64,000 bases of DNA from contig NZ_MDED01000026.1 of NCBI RefSeq assembly GCF_002939885.1, positions 1 to 64,000 of the forward strand. The letters run 5' to 3'. Made by a program: the position numbers and the translations under genes. This DNA comes from Xanthomonas cucurbitae. Its GTDB lineage: Bacteria; Pseudomonadota; Gammaproteobacteria; Xanthomonadales; Xanthomonadaceae. Shown here in pieces: positions 54,116 to 64,000 of this stretch. Each line of letters begins with the position of its first letter. Position 1 is the first letter of the stretch. Below the pieces are notes generated by a model, which was not told where the DNA came from, ran no database searches, and was given only the letters and a program-made list of their open reading frames with translations.

Positions 54116-55528
54116 TTACGGCATCACCTTGGCCTGCTCCAGCTCCACCAGCAGCGTGCTCGCCAGCTCCTCGCGCGCTACCTCGAACTGCTGTTCGCGC
54201 ACCAGGTCCTTCACCGCCACCACGCCGCGTGCCAGCTCGTCGTCGCCGGCCAGAACCACGAAGCGGATGCCGGCGCGCGCGGCGTACTGGAACTGCTTGC
54301 CGATCTTCTTCGGCTCCATCTGCACTTCGGTATTGATGCCACCGATACGCAGGCGGCGCGCGATATCCAGCGCATCATCCAGGCGCGCTTCGTCCATCAG
54401 CGCCACCATCGCCTGCACGCTGCTCTCGGCGATGCCCTGGATCAGGCCAGCCTCGCGCAGCTGCCAGAACAGCCGGGTCAGGCCGATCGAGATGCCGACG
54501 CCGGGCAGCTTCGACTTGGTGTAGTGGCTGGCCAGGTTTTCGTAACGGCCGCCCGAGCAGATCGAGCCGATCTGCGGGTGATCGGTGAGCGTGGTCTCGT
54601 AGACGGTACCGGTGTAGTAGTCCAGCCCGCGCGCGATCGAGAAATTCAGGCAGCACGCCGTTTCCGGCACGCCCAACGCCTTGACCAGCTCCAGCACCTC
54701 GCGCAGCTCGGCAATGCCCTCGCCCAGCGTCGCACTCGCACCCACCGACGCCTCAAGCGCCTGCAACTGCGCCAGCGCATCGGCATGCCCGTTCGAGCGC
54801 ACCGCCACGAAGCCCAGGATCCTGGCGACCTGCTCGGCAGCGATGCCGAAACCCTCGCCCATCAGCGTGTCGCGCACGTAATCGGGGCCACGCTTGTCGA
54901 TCTTGTCGACCTCGCGCAGCACTGCCAGCTGCAGTTCGCCCTCGGCCACGCCCAGGCTTTCGAAGAAGCCGCGCAGCAGCTTGCGGTTGTTCATCTGTAC
55001 CTTGAAGTCGCCGATGCCCAGCTCGGCAAACACCGCGTGGATCACCGCCAGCACTTCGGCGTCGTAGCGGATGCTCAACGCATCCTTGCCGATCACGTCG
55101 ATGTCGCACTGATAGAACTCGCGAAACCGCCCACGCTGCGCTCGCTCGCCGCGGTAGACGCGCTGCATCTGGTAACGACGGAACGGGAAGCTCAAGTCGT
55201 GCTCGTGCTCGGCAACATAACGCGCCAGCGGCACAGTGAGGTCGAAGCGCAGTGCCAGCTCGGGCAGCCCGCCAGTTTCTGCGCCTTCATCGGTGGCCGC
55301 CGCCGCATTGGCCAACGCACCGGTGGACTGCACGAAATACACCTGGCGCTCGGTCTCGCCGCCGGACTTGGTCAGCAGCACATCGGACAGCTCGAACACC
55401 GGGGTTTCGACCGGCAGGAACCCGAACCGCTCGTAGTTGCGGCGGATGACGTCCAGCGTGCGCTGGAACGCGATCTGCTCGCGTGGCAGCAATTCCATGA
55501 TGCCGGGCGGCGTACGGGGCTTGATCAC
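54116..55528 (-). CDS. hisS: Histidyl-tRNA synthetase
   Basis: A 470-residue class II synthetase. Motif 2 is [16 protein letters not shown], with [15 protein letters not shown] after it; histidine-specific motifs are [13 protein letters not shown] and the GGRYENL block. The start is GTG at 55528 with GGAG nine bases upstream. It is separate from the his operon by a repeat array, and divergent from the Fnr-like gene. Confidence 0.96.
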   Translation of the reverse strand: MIKPRTPPGIMELLPREQIAFQRTLDVIRRNYERFGFLPVETPVFELSDVLLTKSGGETERQVYFVQSTGALANAAAATDEGAETGGLPELALRFDLTVPLARYVAEHEHDLSFPFRRYQMQRVYRGERAQRGRFREFYQCDIDVIGKDALSIRYDAEVLAVIHAVFAELGIGDFKVQMNNRKLLRGFFESLGVAEGELQLAVLREVDKIDKRGPDYVRDTLMGEGFGIAAEQVARILGFVAVRSNGHADALAQLQALEASVGASATLGEGIAELREVLELVKALGVPETACCLNFSIARGLDYYTGTVYETTLTDHPQIGSICSGGRYENLASHYTKSKLPGVGISIGLTRLFWQLREAGLIQGIAESSVQAMVALMDEARLDDALDIARRLRIGGINTEVQMEPKKIGKQFQYAARAGIRFVVLAGDDELARGVVAVKDLVREQQFEVAREELASTLLVELEQAKVMP

Positions 55529-55639
55529 GAGCGAAACTCCTGCAGGACGACGGGGGGCGAGCCGGCAATTCTACCGGCTGAGCGGCCGTGCTGACCGCAT
55601 GGCGTATCATGCGGGCGCGTTCCAGGCAGTGCGTGGCTC

Positions 55640-56401
55640 ATGTACCGGCAGCTTCCAGACCCCAGCGTGACCTGCCCTGCGCCCAGCGCGGCAGCTGGCG
55701 TGGACGCGCGCAATTCCGATTGCGCGCTGTGCGCGGTCCGTGGCCGGGCGATCTGCGCCGCGCTGTCGCCGCTGGAAATGGACGCGCTCGACCAGGCCAC
55801 CAGCGGCTCGGTGCATGCGCCCGGCAGCACCCTGGTCCGGGCCGGCGAGCCACGCCACCACGTCTATACCGTCACCTCCGGCGCCTTGCGGCTGGTGCGC
55901 ACGCTGGCCGACGGGCGCCGCCAGATCACCGGTTTCGTGCTGCCCGGCGACTACGTGGGGCTGACCGAGACCCCGCAGCACCGGCACGATATCGAAGCCA
56001 TCGTCGAAACCCGCGTGTGCCGCACGCCGATGGCGCAGATGCGCCAGCTGCGCGAGCGCTACCCGCATCTGGAACGCAAGCTGCTGCAGCGCGCCAGCAT
56101 GGAGCTGGCCGCCGCCCAGGACACCGGCCTGCTGCTGGCGCGCCTGCAGCCCAGCGAGCGGCTGGCGCATTTCCTGCTGCGGCTGGCTGCGCGCTCCACC
56201 CAGCCCGGCAACAGTGGCGACACCGTGGCGCTGCCGATGAGCCGCGGCGACATTGCCGACCATCTCGGCCTGACCATGGAAACGGTGAGCCGCACCTTCA
56301 CCAAGCTCAGGCAGCAGCAGCTGATCGCGCTGCCGCAGCTGCACTTGGTACAACTCCTCGACTACGCCGCATTGCGCAGCCTGGCCGGCGAAACGGACTG
56401 A
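55640..56401 (+). CDS. fnr: Fnr-type oxygen-sensing transcription regulator
   Basis: A 253-residue CRP/FNR-family protein. Cysteines C28, C31 and C39 (CALCAVRGRAIC) plus C127 can hold a 4Fe-4S cluster; C-x2-C-x7-C is the spacing of FnrL/FnrN proteins rather than E. coli FNR. A cyclic-nucleotide-type beta roll (~45-160) and a C-terminal winged HTH (MSRGDIADHLGLTMETVSR) follow. The HTH carries the E..SR recognition pattern of FNR. It should switch on low-oxygen genes. It is not Clp. Divergent from hisS. Confidence 0.88.
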   Translation: MYRQLPDPSVTCPAPSAAAGVDARNSDCALCAVRGRAICAALSPLEMDALDQATSGSVHAPGSTLVRAGEPRHHVYTVTSGALRLVRTLADGRRQITGFVLPGDYVGLTETPQHRHDIEAIVETRVCRTPMAQMRQLRERYPHLERKLLQRASMELAAAQDTGLLLARLQPSERLAHFLLRLAARSTQPGNSGDTVALPMSRGDIADHLGLTMETVSRTFTKLRQQQLIALPQLHLVQLLDYAALRSLAGETD

Positions 56402-56565
56402 AATCCGGTCGGGCCGCACCCCGCTGCCGCCCGAAAGGTGCGGTGGACGACAGCGGGCGATGGTGGTCCACACGTGCGCCTAACAGCGCCTCGCCCATCA
56501 GCCTGACCCCACACACCTGCCGATGCGACAACGCGGGCAACCGCGTCACGCCGCAACCACGCGCG

Positions 56566-57306
56566 TCAACGTCCCCCGACCGCTGCCACCGCCGCGCCGC
56601 AGCCGCCATGCAATAACTGCGACTGCCGCAGCCATGCGCGATCCGGGTAGTAGGCGAACACAAACGCACCATCGCGCAAGGTGTCGATCAGTTGTTTGGC
56701 CACCGCCGGACGCACCGCCGGGCAGCCCAGGCTGCGGCCCAGCCGACCCTGGCTGCGGATGATGGCCTCGCTCACGTAGGGCGCGCCGTGGATGACGATG
56801 GCGCGGTCGCGCGCATGGTCGTTGAAGCCCGGCTCCAGGCCCTTGAGCCGCAGCGAATAGCCGTTCTGGCCGGTATAGGACTCCTGCGCGGTGAAGGCGC
56901 CCAGGCTGGACTGGAAGCTGCCCTCGGTGTTGGAAAAGGTCGCGGCCAGGTTTTCGCCGGTATTGCGCCCGTGCGCCACCCACTCCTTGAAGAGCAAGCG
57001 CTGACGCGCCAGATCGAACACCCATAGCCGGCGCTCGGTGGACGGCCGGCTGTAGTCGATCACGCTGAGCACGCGCTCATCGCCCACCTGCTGCCGCTGC
57101 CGCGCGCATTGCAAGGCCTCGGTCGCCAGCGCCAGCACCTGGCGATCCAGCGCCGGGGCCTGGCGCGCCAGCGCATCGATCAGTCCCGCACGCGGCATGC
57201 CCAGCGGCGACACCGGGGACGCGGCCATGGCATCGGCCGCCAGGGCCGCTCCGGCCGTTGCCCACCCGCAGAGGGCGACGGCAACGGCGATCACTCGATA
57301 AGACAT
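56566..57306 (-). CDS. Exported L,D-transpeptidase-like protein (YkuD_2 type)
   Basis: A 246-residue protein starting MSYRVIAVA at 57306 with a signal peptide (~1-23). The catalytic block has HGAPYVSEAII and SLGCPAVRP, giving the His and Cys of the YkuD_2 family (PF13645-type), which modifies or cross-links peptidoglycan. A Ser/Thr-rich substrate is not implied. It lies convergent with the Fnr-like gene. Confidence 0.82.
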   Translation of the reverse strand: MSYRVIAVAVALCGWATAGAALAADAMAASPVSPLGMPRAGLIDALARQAPALDRQVLALATEALQCARQRQQVGDERVLSVIDYSRPSTERRLWVFDLARQRLLFKEWVAHGRNTGENLAATFSNTEGSFQSSLGAFTAQESYTGQNGYSLRLKGLEPGFNDHARDRAIVIHGAPYVSEAIIRSQGRLGRSLGCPAVRPAVAKQLIDTLRDGAFVFAYYPDRAWLRQSQLLHGGCGAAVAAVGGR

Positions 57307-57407
57307 GCAGCAACCCACATCGAACGCAGCGCCACGCCGGGGCCGCACCGGTCTAGGATTGCCCCAAGCGCGCCACTTTCCAACCCCGGGCGGCTGAACG
57401 CGTTCGG

Positions 57408-58712
57408 TCAGCCGGCGTCGGCAAGCAGCCGCTGCCGCAGCGCGGCGTACTCCGGCGCCAGCGCCTCGGCATGTGCCGTACGCTGCAACAGCGCCGCCAG
57501 CGCAGGCGGAACGGCCACCGGCGCGCCGATCAACGGCTCCACCACCCCTTCGAACTTGGCCGGGTGCGCGGTGGCGGCCACCGCCCAATCGCCGGTCACG
57601 CCTTCCGGCCCTTCTGCGCGCAGCTGTTCCAGCACATGCACCGCGGTGGCAGTGTGCGGGCAGTGCACCTCGCCGTAGCGCGCATGGCGCTGCCCGATGG
57701 TGTGACTGATTGCCGTATCGTCCACCGACAGGGCGCGGAAGGCCTCACGCAGCGCCGCGTCGTCACCCTGGTACAACCAGCGCAGGCGTTCGAAATTGCT
57801 CGGCGCGCCCACGTCCATGGCATTGGCCAGCGTCGCCACGCTGGGCTGCGGTGCGTAGTCGTCGCCGGCAAAGTAGTCCGGCAACACGTGGTTGGCATTG
57901 GAGGCCAACGCGATGCGACCCAGCGGTACCCCGAGCGCGCGCGCAATGATCGCCGCCAGCCCGTTGCCCAGGTTGCCGGTGGGCACCACCAGGTTCAGCA
58001 CGCCGCCGGAGGCCGCATGATGCTGCAGGGCGGCGTGCGCGTAGTAGCTCATCTGCGGCAGCAGCCGCCCCAGGCTGATGCTGTTGGCCGAACTCAGCGG
58101 CACCTGCGCCTGCAGCGACGCATCGTTGAGCGCCTGCTTGACCATCGCCTGGCAGTCGTCGAACGAACCGGCCACGCGCAGGGCCTGGATGTTGTCGCCG
58201 AAGCAGCCCAGCTGATGCGCCTGCCGGGGCGAGACGCGGCCATCCGGATACAGCACCACCACGCGCAGCCCGGGCTGGCGATGGAAGGCGGCGGCCACCG
58301 CCGCACCGGTATCGCCGGAGGTGGCGACCAGGATGGTGAGCGGGCGGTCTTGGGCACGGCGCAGGCGGGTCAGGCAGGCGGCCAGAAAACGCGCACCGAA
58401 ATCCTTGAACGCAGCGGTCGGCCCGTGAAACAGCTCCAGCGCGTAGTCGCCGGGCGTGGCCAGCGGCACCAGCGGCGCCGGGAAATCGAAGGCTTCGGCG
58501 CAGATGGCCGGCAACGCATCGGCCAACGCATCACCCGCAAAAAACGGCTGCAGCAGCGTGGTGGCGGTGGCGGCCAGATCGGCGCCAGCTGCCAGGTTGC
58601 GCGCCGGTGGCAGCGTCTGCGGCACGTACAGCCCGCCATCGGGTGCCAATCCGGCGGCGATGGCCTGGCTCAGGCTTGCGGCGGGCGCACCGCCACGGGT
58701 GGAAATGAACAT
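57408..58712 (-). CDS. thrC: Threonine synthase
   Basis: A 434-residue PLP enzyme making threonine from O-phosphohomoserine. ISTRGGAP opens the protein, TAAFKDFGARFL carries the PLP Lys, and the phosphate-binding loop is VPTGNLGNG. I choose ATG 58712, eight bases after GGAG; ATG 58718 is too close to it. Unlike E. coli it is not directly after thrB: an EthD gene lies between on the other strand. Confidence 0.95.
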   Translation of the reverse strand: MFISTRGGAPAASLSQAIAAGLAPDGGLYVPQTLPPARNLAAGADLAATATTLLQPFFAGDALADALPAICAEAFDFPAPLVPLATPGDYALELFHGPTAAFKDFGARFLAACLTRLRRAQDRPLTILVATSGDTGAAVAAAFHRQPGLRVVVLYPDGRVSPRQAHQLGCFGDNIQALRVAGSFDDCQAMVKQALNDASLQAQVPLSSANSISLGRLLPQMSYYAHAALQHHAASGGVLNLVVPTGNLGNGLAAIIARALGVPLGRIALASNANHVLPDYFAGDDYAPQPSVATLANAMDVGAPSNFERLRWLYQGDDAALREAFRALSVDDTAISHTIGQRHARYGEVHCPHTATAVHVLEQLRAEGPEGVTGDWAVAATAHPAKFEGVVEPLIGAPVAVPPALAALLQRTAHAEALAPEYAALRQRLLADAG

Positions 58713-58870
58713 CAGCATGACTCCAGACAAGAAGAAGACCGGGCATGGCCCGGCAAGGCAATCGGTGAACGGGTACGAGGCGCGACGATCCTGCATCCGC
58801 GTGTCCGTGCGGTCACTCGCCCAGGACAGTGCGGCGCTATGCTGCGCGCACCGTTCCGTCGAGCCGGCAG

Positions 58871-59185
58871 ATGATTAAAGTCAGCGTGATGTACCCCAAC
58901 CGCGAAGGCGCCCGTTTTGACCACAGCGATTACCGCGACCGGCACATGCCGTTGGTGAGCGCGCGCATGGGAGCGGCCTGCCTGCGCTACACCGTGGACA
59001 AGGGCCTGCGCGGCGGCCAGCCCGGCAGCAGCCCGCCCTTCATCGGTATGTGCCATATCTTTTGCGACTCGGTGGAGACCTTCAATGCAAGCTTCGCCCC
59101 CCATGCGCAGGAGATTCTTGCCGACGTGGCCAACTACACCGATCTGACGCCGGTCATGCAGATCAGCGAAGTGGTGGTGGAGTGA
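58871..59185 (+). CDS. EthD-family small protein
   Basis: A 104-residue dimeric alpha/beta-barrel type protein: MIKVSVMYPNREGARFDHS and DYRDRHMPLV are the EthD pattern. These small proteins are monooxygenase helpers or have unknown roles. ATG 58871 is taken as start. It splits thrB from thrC, running opposite to both; it is 158 bases from thrC's start and 62 from thrB's stop. Confidence 0.8.
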   Translation: MIKVSVMYPNREGARFDHSDYRDRHMPLVSARMGAACLRYTVDKGLRGGQPGSSPPFIGMCHIFCDSVETFNASFAPHAQEILADVANYTDLTPVMQISEVVVE

Positions 59186-59247
59186 GGCGTGCGCCGCGTG
59201 CCGCTGGTCTGCGGCACGCGGCGCACGCGCTGGGGGTAGATACCGCG

Positions 59248-60243
59248 TCATCCGATCAACCGCGCTGCCGGGCTTGCGATGGGCGACACCCAACACTGGC
59301 TGTCGAATCCTGCTGCGGCAAACCCGGCCTGCACCGCCGGCGCCGCTGCCTGCGCCGCATCGCGCGTTTCAAACCATGCGAACACGCTGGGGCCGGCACC
59401 GGAAATGCTGGCACCCAACGCGCCCTGGTCGAGCGCGGCCTGCTTGGCTTCCGCAAAGCCGCCGATCAGGGGCGCACGCCGTGGTTCGACCAGCACATCA
59501 CGCAGGCCGGCACGCACCAGATCGGCATCGCCGGCGTGGCAACCGGCCAGCACCAGCGCCAGGTTGGTGCTCTGTGCGACGAACTCGCGCAACTGATACG
59601 CACCCGCCAATGCCTCGCGCGCGCGCCGGGTTTCCAGCGCCGCCTCCGGATGCACCAGCAGGCTATGCCACGCAGCCGGCACCGCGATCGGCACCAGCCG
59701 CTCCAGCGTGCATAGCACCAGGCCGCCTAAAAACAGCGGACCCAGGTTGTCGCCATGCCGGCTACCGCTGGCCACCGCTTCGCCATCGAGTGCGTACTGG
59801 TAGAGCTGCGCATTGCTGAGCAGGGTTTCCAGCAGCGCATTGGCGGCCACCAGCGCAGCCACGCATGAGGCAGCCGACCCGCCCATGCCCGAACTCAGCG
59901 CGATGCCCTTGTCGATCTCCACCTCGAAACCGTAAGGCAACTGTAACGCCGCGCGCAGCGACAGCAATGCCGCACCTGCGGTATTGCGCTCGGCATCCAG
60001 CGGCAGCGCAACGGTAGTGCCGCGAATGGCGGCGATGCGCACCAGCGGTTCGTCGATACGCCGCACGGTCACGGTGTCGCCAACGCCCTGGACCGGGTAA
60101 CCGAGCAGATCGAAGCCCACGGCCACGTTGGCCACCGAGGCCGGCGCGAACGCGCGCGCTTGCTGCAGCACCCCAGTGGAAGTGATGCGCCCTGCCTCAC
60201 CCGTCTGGAACAACGGTGACTGGCTGACAGCGGAGTGACTCAC
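59248..60243 (-). CDS. thrB: Homoserine kinase
   Basis: A 331-residue GHMP kinase. [17 protein letters not shown] opens the family core and [14 protein letters not shown] is the ATP loop. The GTG start at 60243 overlaps the thrA stop (GTGA), so the two are coupled. About 25 residues precede the family core; a later start cannot be excluded. Confidence 0.94.
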   Translation of the reverse strand: MSHSAVSQSPLFQTGEAGRITSTGVLQQARAFAPASVANVAVGFDLLGYPVQGVGDTVTVRRIDEPLVRIAAIRGTTVALPLDAERNTAGAALLSLRAALQLPYGFEVEIDKGIALSSGMGGSAASCVAALVAANALLETLLSNAQLYQYALDGEAVASGSRHGDNLGPLFLGGLVLCTLERLVPIAVPAAWHSLLVHPEAALETRRAREALAGAYQLREFVAQSTNLALVLAGCHAGDADLVRAGLRDVLVEPRRAPLIGGFAEAKQAALDQGALGASISGAGPSVFAWFETRDAAQAAAPAVQAGFAAAGFDSQCWVSPIASPAARLIG

Positions 60244-62747
60244 AACCGCGCCCCCTCGCCCGCCGCCACGCGCAGCAGATCGGCGAACACCCCAGCCGCA
60301 GTCACTTCCGGGCCGGCGCCCGGGCCTTGCACCACCAGCGGGTTTTCGCAGTAGCGGCGCGTGGTGAACTGCACCACGTTGTCGGTGAGGCGCAGATTGG
60401 CAAAGGCGTGATCGGCCGGCAGCTCCACCAGGCCCACGCTGGGCGCGCGGTCTGGCGGCAGCTGCGCCACGTAGCGCAGCACGTTGCCGCGTGCACGCGC
60501 ATCGTGAAGGCGCTGCGCGAACACCGCATCCACTTCCGACAGCCGCGCCATGAAGTCGTCCACGCTGGCCTGGCGCAGTGCTTCCGGCACCAGGCTTTCC
60601 ACCTGCACGTCTTCCAGGCTGATGGCGCGGCCTGCTTCGCGCGCCAGGATCACCAGCTTGCGCGCGACGTCCACACCGGACAGATCGTCGCGCGGGTCCG
60701 GCTCGGTATAACCCATGCCACGTGCCTGGGTCACCAGTTCGGCGAACGGCACGCTGCCGTCGTACTTGTTGAACAGCCACGCCAGCGTGCCGGAGAAAAT
60801 GCCCTCGATCGAGGTCACCGCATCGCCGGTATCAACCAGATCGCGCAGCGTGGTAATCACCGGCAGGCCAGCGCCCACGGTGGCTTCGTAGCGGAAGCGC
60901 GCACCACTGGCATCGGCGGCGGCACGAATGGCTTCGTAGCGTTGCAGCGGGCCGGAACCTGCCTGTTTGTTCGGCGTCACCACATGGATGCCGGCGGCCA
61001 GCCAGCCGGCGTAGCGGTCGGCCACTTCGGCACTGCCGCTGCAATCGATGATGACCGTATGCGGCAGGTGCGCCGACAACAGATGCGTGGTGAACCGTTC
61101 CAGATCGGTCGGCGTGGCGGCCGCGGCGAACGCATCGCGCCAATCGCCAACCAGGCCGCGCTCGTCCAGCAACATGCGCCCGCGCGAGACCACCGCGCGC
61201 AGGCGCAGGTCCAGGTTGGCCTTGCCCAGCAATTGCGGCTGCGCAATGCGTAACTGGTCCAGCAACGCCGCGCCCACATTGCCCGGGCCAATCACGCCCA
61301 CCGAGAACGTCTGTGGCGACAGCCAGAAGCCGGCATGCGCCGCTCGCAAGGCCTTGGTCGCATGCGCCGCATCGATCGCCACCGAGATATTGCGTTCGGA
61401 CGAGCCTTGCGCAATCGCCAGGATATTCACCTGCGCGCGCCCCAGCGATTCGAACAGGCGCGCCGCCACGCCCGGCTGACCGGCCATGCCGTCGCCCACT
61501 GCCGCCAGCACGCTGATGCCCGTGGTCAGCTGCACGCGCTGCACCTGGCCCACGGCAAGCTCATGCGCAAAGGCCTGCAACAAGGTGCTGCGCGCGCGCT
61601 CCGATTCGTGCTGCTTGACCACGCAACAGATCGAATGCTCCGACGAGCCCTGCGAGATCATCACCACCGACACCTGCGCCGTGCGCAGCGCCGCAAACAC
61701 CCGCTCGGCCGTGCCAGGCACACCGATCAGGCCAGTGCCTTCCAGATTCAGCACCGCCAGATCCGGGCTCAGGGTCAGGCCCTTGATCGGCCCGCTCACC
61801 GCGCTGCTGGCCGTGATGCGCGTGCCCGGATGCTCGGGCTGGAAAGTGTTGCGGATGATGATCGGCAGCCCGCGCTCGATCGCCGGCGACATCGTCTGCG
61901 GATGCACCACCTTCGCGCCGAAGTACGCCAGCTCGCAGGCTTCGTCATAGCTCAGCGTTTCCAGTTGCACCGCTTCGGGCACCACACGCGGGTCGGCCGA
62001 TAGCACGCCATCCACGTCGGTCCAGATATGCAGCTCTTCGGCATTGAACAGCGCCGCAAAGATCGCACCGGAGTAATCGCTGCCGTTGCGCCCCAGCGTG
62101 GTGATGCGGTCGGCACGGTCGCGCGCCACGAAACCGGTGACCACCACGCGCGTCTGCGGATGCGCCTGGCGCCAAGTGGCCAGCCGCTGCGCACTGACAT
62201 CCCAATCCACATCCACGCCCAGTTCGCCGCGGTTGACCACCAGCACATCGCGGGCATCCAGCACCGCGCAGTCTTCGCCGATCGCGCGGAAGTGGTCGCC
62301 CAGCAACTGGGCCGAATACACCTCGCCCAGGCCTTGCACGCGGTCCAGCACTTCGCGCGGCAACTCGCCGATCACCGCCAGCGCGCCAAGGATCTGCGCC
62401 AGATGCTCGAAGCGTTCGTCCAGCCACTCCACCGTTGGCCCGGAGTGCTCGCCGAGCAACGCCACTGCCGCACCGCGATGGCGCGCACGGGTTTCGTGCC
62501 AGCGCTCGCGCCATTCGGCGCGATTCTGCGCAGCCAGTTCGGCCAGTGCGATCAAGGCATCGGTCACGCCCTTCATTGCCGAGACCACGGTGACCTGCAC
62601 CGGCTCATCGCGGGCAAGCAACAGCTGCGCCACATGCCGATAGCGTTCGGCATCGGCCACCGACGTGCCGCCGAACTTGTGCACCACGGTGCGGAGGGAG
62701 GGCGCCACGACGGCGGCAGGATCGAGCGAAACAACAGGCGATGACAT
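60240..62747 (-). CDS. thrA: Bifunctional aspartokinase/homoserine dehydrogenase I
   Basis: An 835-residue fusion catalysing steps 1 and 3 of threonine synthesis. The kinase starts [15 protein letters not shown]; two ACT units in the middle have [14 protein letters not shown] and [14 protein letters not shown], the threonine-binding regulatory sites; the dehydrogenase begins [22 protein letters not shown] ribosome site precedes the ATG. Preceded by a leader peptide and attenuator. Confidence 0.97.
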   Translation of the reverse strand: MSSPVVSLDPAAVVAPSLRTVVHKFGGTSVADAERYRHVAQLLLARDEPVQVTVVSAMKGVTDALIALAELAAQNRAEWRERWHETRARHRGAAVALLGEHSGPTVEWLDERFEHLAQILGALAVIGELPREVLDRVQGLGEVYSAQLLGDHFRAIGEDCAVLDARDVLVVNRGELGVDVDWDVSAQRLATWRQAHPQTRVVVTGFVARDRADRITTLGRNGSDYSGAIFAALFNAEELHIWTDVDGVLSADPRVVPEAVQLETLSYDEACELAYFGAKVVHPQTMSPAIERGLPIIIRNTFQPEHPGTRITASSAVSGPIKGLTLSPDLAVLNLEGTGLIGVPGTAERVFAALRTAQVSVVMISQGSSEHSICCVVKQHESERARSTLLQAFAHELAVGQVQRVQLTTGISVLAAVGDGMAGQPGVAARLFESLGRAQVNILAIAQGSSERNISVAIDAAHATKALRAAHAGFWLSPQTFSVGVIGPGNVGAALLDQLRIAQPQLLGKANLDLRLRAVVSRGRMLLDERGLVGDWRDAFAAAATPTDLERFTTHLLSAHLPHTVIIDCSGSAEVADRYAGWLAAGIHVVTPNKQAGSGPLQRYEAIRAAADASGARFRYEATVGAGLPVITTLRDLVDTGDAVTSIEGIFSGTLAWLFNKYDGSVPFAELVTQARGMGYTEPDPRDDLSGVDVARKLVILAREAGRAISLEDVQVESLVPEALRQASVDDFMARLSEVDAVFAQRLHDARARGNVLRYVAQLPPDRAPSVGLVELPADHAFANLRLTDNVVQFTTRRYCENPLVVQGPGAGPEVTAAGVFADLLRVAAGEGARL

Positions 62748-62794
62748 CGACAGACCTCGTTAGGGAGGCCCCGTCCGTATCAGGTGAGAGGGAA

Positions 62795-62824
62795 GCCCCC
62801 GCATCCTGATCCGGGTGCGGGGCC
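62795..62824 (-). terminator. thr attenuator hairpin
   Basis: On the minus strand GGCCCCGCACCCGGATCAGG pairs into the GC-rich stem with GGATGCGGGGGC. The upper arm can instead pair with CGGGGCC at 62774-62768, giving an alternative fold. No long U-run follows, so a strict terminator is not proved. Confidence 0.6.
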
Positions 62825-62838
62825 GTTGTTTTCGGAAA

Positions 62839-62970
62839 TTACGCGAAGACGACGGACCGCACCGGGCGAATGGTGACGGTGGTAATGGTGGTGATAGTGC
62901 CGGCCACACCCGCGCCTGCCCGCAACAGCGGCTGGCAGAGAGGCAAAACGGTGGGAAAGGCACTGACCAT
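62839..62970 (-). CDS. thrL: thr operon leader peptide
   Basis: A 43-residue frame from ATG 62970 to TAA. Residues 25-34 read TITTITTVTI: six Thr and three Ile in ten codons (ACT/ACC and ATC/ATT). This is the pattern of the E. coli thrL peptide, whose ribosome stalling when Thr-tRNA or Ile-tRNA is low prevents termination. The hairpin lies just downstream, and thrA 91 bases after the stop. No ribosome site is evident at the ATG; a TTGACA at 63007-63002 could be a -35. Confidence 0.75.
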   Translation of the reverse strand: MVSAFPTVLPLCQPLLRAGAGVAGTITTITTVTIRPVRSVVFA

Positions 62971-63309
62971 GTATGCAAAAAGACATCACCGGGACGAGCT
63001 CTGTCAAGCCCTGCGTGAATGAGCCAGCATGCACGCTTGGCGTCGGCAACAGAAAACCTTGCCGCTCAGGGATTTAAGTCGGGCGCACGCAAGCAATTGA
63101 TTGCCATGGAAACTTTTGGAGTCATCTCGATAAGCCGCCGCGCGCAGATTTCGATGCTCCCCCACGCATTCGTACGGCGCGACGAATGTGACTCAGCTGA
63201 CGGGATCGCCTTGCGCAATGCATCGCTCGCTACTGATGTGACTTCGTATCTGGCAACAACGCATCGCCGTCGCCACGCAGATCGGCGCGCGCGCAGGTCG
63301 GCAACCCGA
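62971..63309. other. Intergenic region between the thr leader and tspO
   Basis: About 340 bases with no supported gene on either strand. The left part should hold the thr promoter. I see no repeat or RNA structure here. Confidence 0.5.
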
Positions 63310-63810
63310 TCAACCGAACACCTGAGGATTGAGTTGCCAAACCGAAAAGTTGAGCGCAGCCGCGAAGCTCACCCATGCCAGATACGGCACCAACAACCAC
63401 GACGCCAGAGTTTGCCTCTTCGCAAACACCCTGATGGTGGCCGCCAGCACAAGCCACAGCGCCGCGATGTCCGCGAAAGCCCACCCTCCCAGATGCCACG
63501 CGAAGAAAAACCAGCTCCACAGCCCGTTCAGTGCCAGCTGCGCTAAGAAGAGTATCAATGCCACTCGCGCTTCGCCGCCCCCTGCACGGCGCCACACCAA
63601 CCACACTGACAGCGACATCATCCCGTATAACACCGTCCACACCGGCCCGAACAACCATCCCGGCGGCGCCCAGGCCGGCCGCAGCAACTCGGCATAGAAG
63701 CTGGCTGCCTGGATCGATGCCATTGCGCCAAGCCCGGCCACGGCGTAGCACAGCACCAGCCATCCAAGAAGGCCAAACCATTGCAGTTTTCGTGAAACAG
63801 CTTGCGTCAT
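63310..63810 (-). CDS. tspO: TspO/MBR family membrane protein
   Basis: A 166-residue protein with five membrane helices. The family block RPAWAPPGWLFGPVWTVLYG is intact, including WxPPGW, and a second signature lies at NGLWSWFFF. TspO proteins bind porphyrins and cholesterol-like ligands; in bacteria they relate to tetrapyrrole or oxidative stress. No neighbour points to a specific role. Confidence 0.92.
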   Translation of the reverse strand: MTQAVSRKLQWFGLLGWLVLCYAVAGLGAMASIQAASFYAELLRPAWAPPGWLFGPVWTVLYGMMSLSVWLVWRRAGGGEARVALILFLAQLALNGLWSWFFFAWHLGGWAFADIAALWLVLAATIRVFAKRQTLASWLLVPYLAWVSFAAALNFSVWQLNPQVFG

Positions 63811-64000
63811 GATCGTTTTGACGTGTTATTTGCGTGCTTCAGGTTGTCAGAGCATCTGTGTAAGCCGTGACTACGCGGATCAGCGGGGCTGAGTCATGGC
63901 TCAGGGCATGGATGCTGACGTAGGGCAGCGTCCGGTACCTCACCTATATCCGCCGCCAGCCGCCCGTTGGGATATCGCGTTCCTCCCAACGGATCTGATT
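63811..64000. other. Right window edge, nothing firm
   Basis: The last 190 bases hold no complete gene. A short open frame on the minus strand (63944-64000, ending WRRI) runs off the edge and could be the tail of another gene, but 18 residues are too few to judge. Confidence 0.4.

Noticed and set aside
62780-63049. An 89-codon His-rich frame over the thr leader
   Set aside because: The His run is another phase of the Thr/Ile codon run; the 43-codon frame has the order and position of a thr leader peptide.
63944-64000. Minus-strand tail ending WRRI at the right edge
   Set aside because: Only 18 residues are visible; not enough to call a gene.

Overview
The window is chromosomal DNA of a Xanthomonas, high in G+C. 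The strongest evidence is the rpf quorum-sensing cluster: rpfF at 2711-3580, facing rpfG-rpfH-rpfC on the minus strand. Its proteins have the lengths and catalytic residues known for X. campestris RpfF, RpfC and RpfG. The presence of rpfH argues against the X. citri lineage, which is known to lack it. I cannot name the species from sequence alone.

Layout. 1-2262: an accessory patch with the end of an unknown gene, a Gln-rich protein with a type IV secretion signal (XVIPCD-like tail), and a coiled-coil membrane protein. This patch sits where rpfB would be expected. 2263-7693: DSF quorum sensing (rpfF, rpfC, rpfH, rpfG). 7694-10542: lysS and prfB, the latter with the programmed +1 frameshift. 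10747-13065: a membrane LytTR regulator divergent from an acyltransferase. 13066-13847: inverted repeats. 13848-23948: one long minus-strand run, dapB, carA, AAA ATPase, PIN nuclease, carB, greA, a COG4255-like protein and recJ. The ATPase/PIN pair splits carA from carB. 24110-27778: a PLP aminotransferase and feoA-feoB with a small Cys-rich partner. 27854-30544: acyl-CoA degradation genes. 30680-38813: efpL/yeiP, a DUF4105 protein, a DUF2388 protein, a D-2-hydroxyacid dehydrogenase divergent from serA, a Nudix hydrolase and the first of two amino acid permeases. 38890-43980: the second permease, methionine salvage (mtnB, mtnD, mtnC) and a caspase-like C13 lipoprotein. 43981-45754: a Fur-like box with a terminator downstream (possible sRNA) and a phosphoesterase. 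45903-53398: the complete his operon under a TrpR-like regulator with its own palindromic operator. 53399-57306: a tandem repeat array, hisS, an Fnr-type regulator and an L,D-transpeptidase-like protein. 57408-62970: thrC, an EthD-type gene on the opposite strand, thrB, thrA and a thr leader peptide with attenuator. 63310-63810: tspO.

How the parts work together. RpfF makes the DSF fatty-acid signal, RpfC senses it, and RpfG degrades cyclic di-GMP in response. The his genes are mostly joined by 4-base overlaps and are probably controlled by the first gene of the operon. The thr genes are probably controlled by attenuation, since the leader has a Thr/Ile-rich run. SerA and the divergent flavin dehydrogenase plausibly cooperate through 2-hydroxyglutarate.

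The best candidates for something undescribed are the AAA ATPase/PIN pair inside the car operon, the secreted-protein/membrane-protein pair next to rpfF, and the possible iron-regulated small RNA at about 44040-44138. All coordinates and motifs were read by eye; no searches or structure predictions were run.
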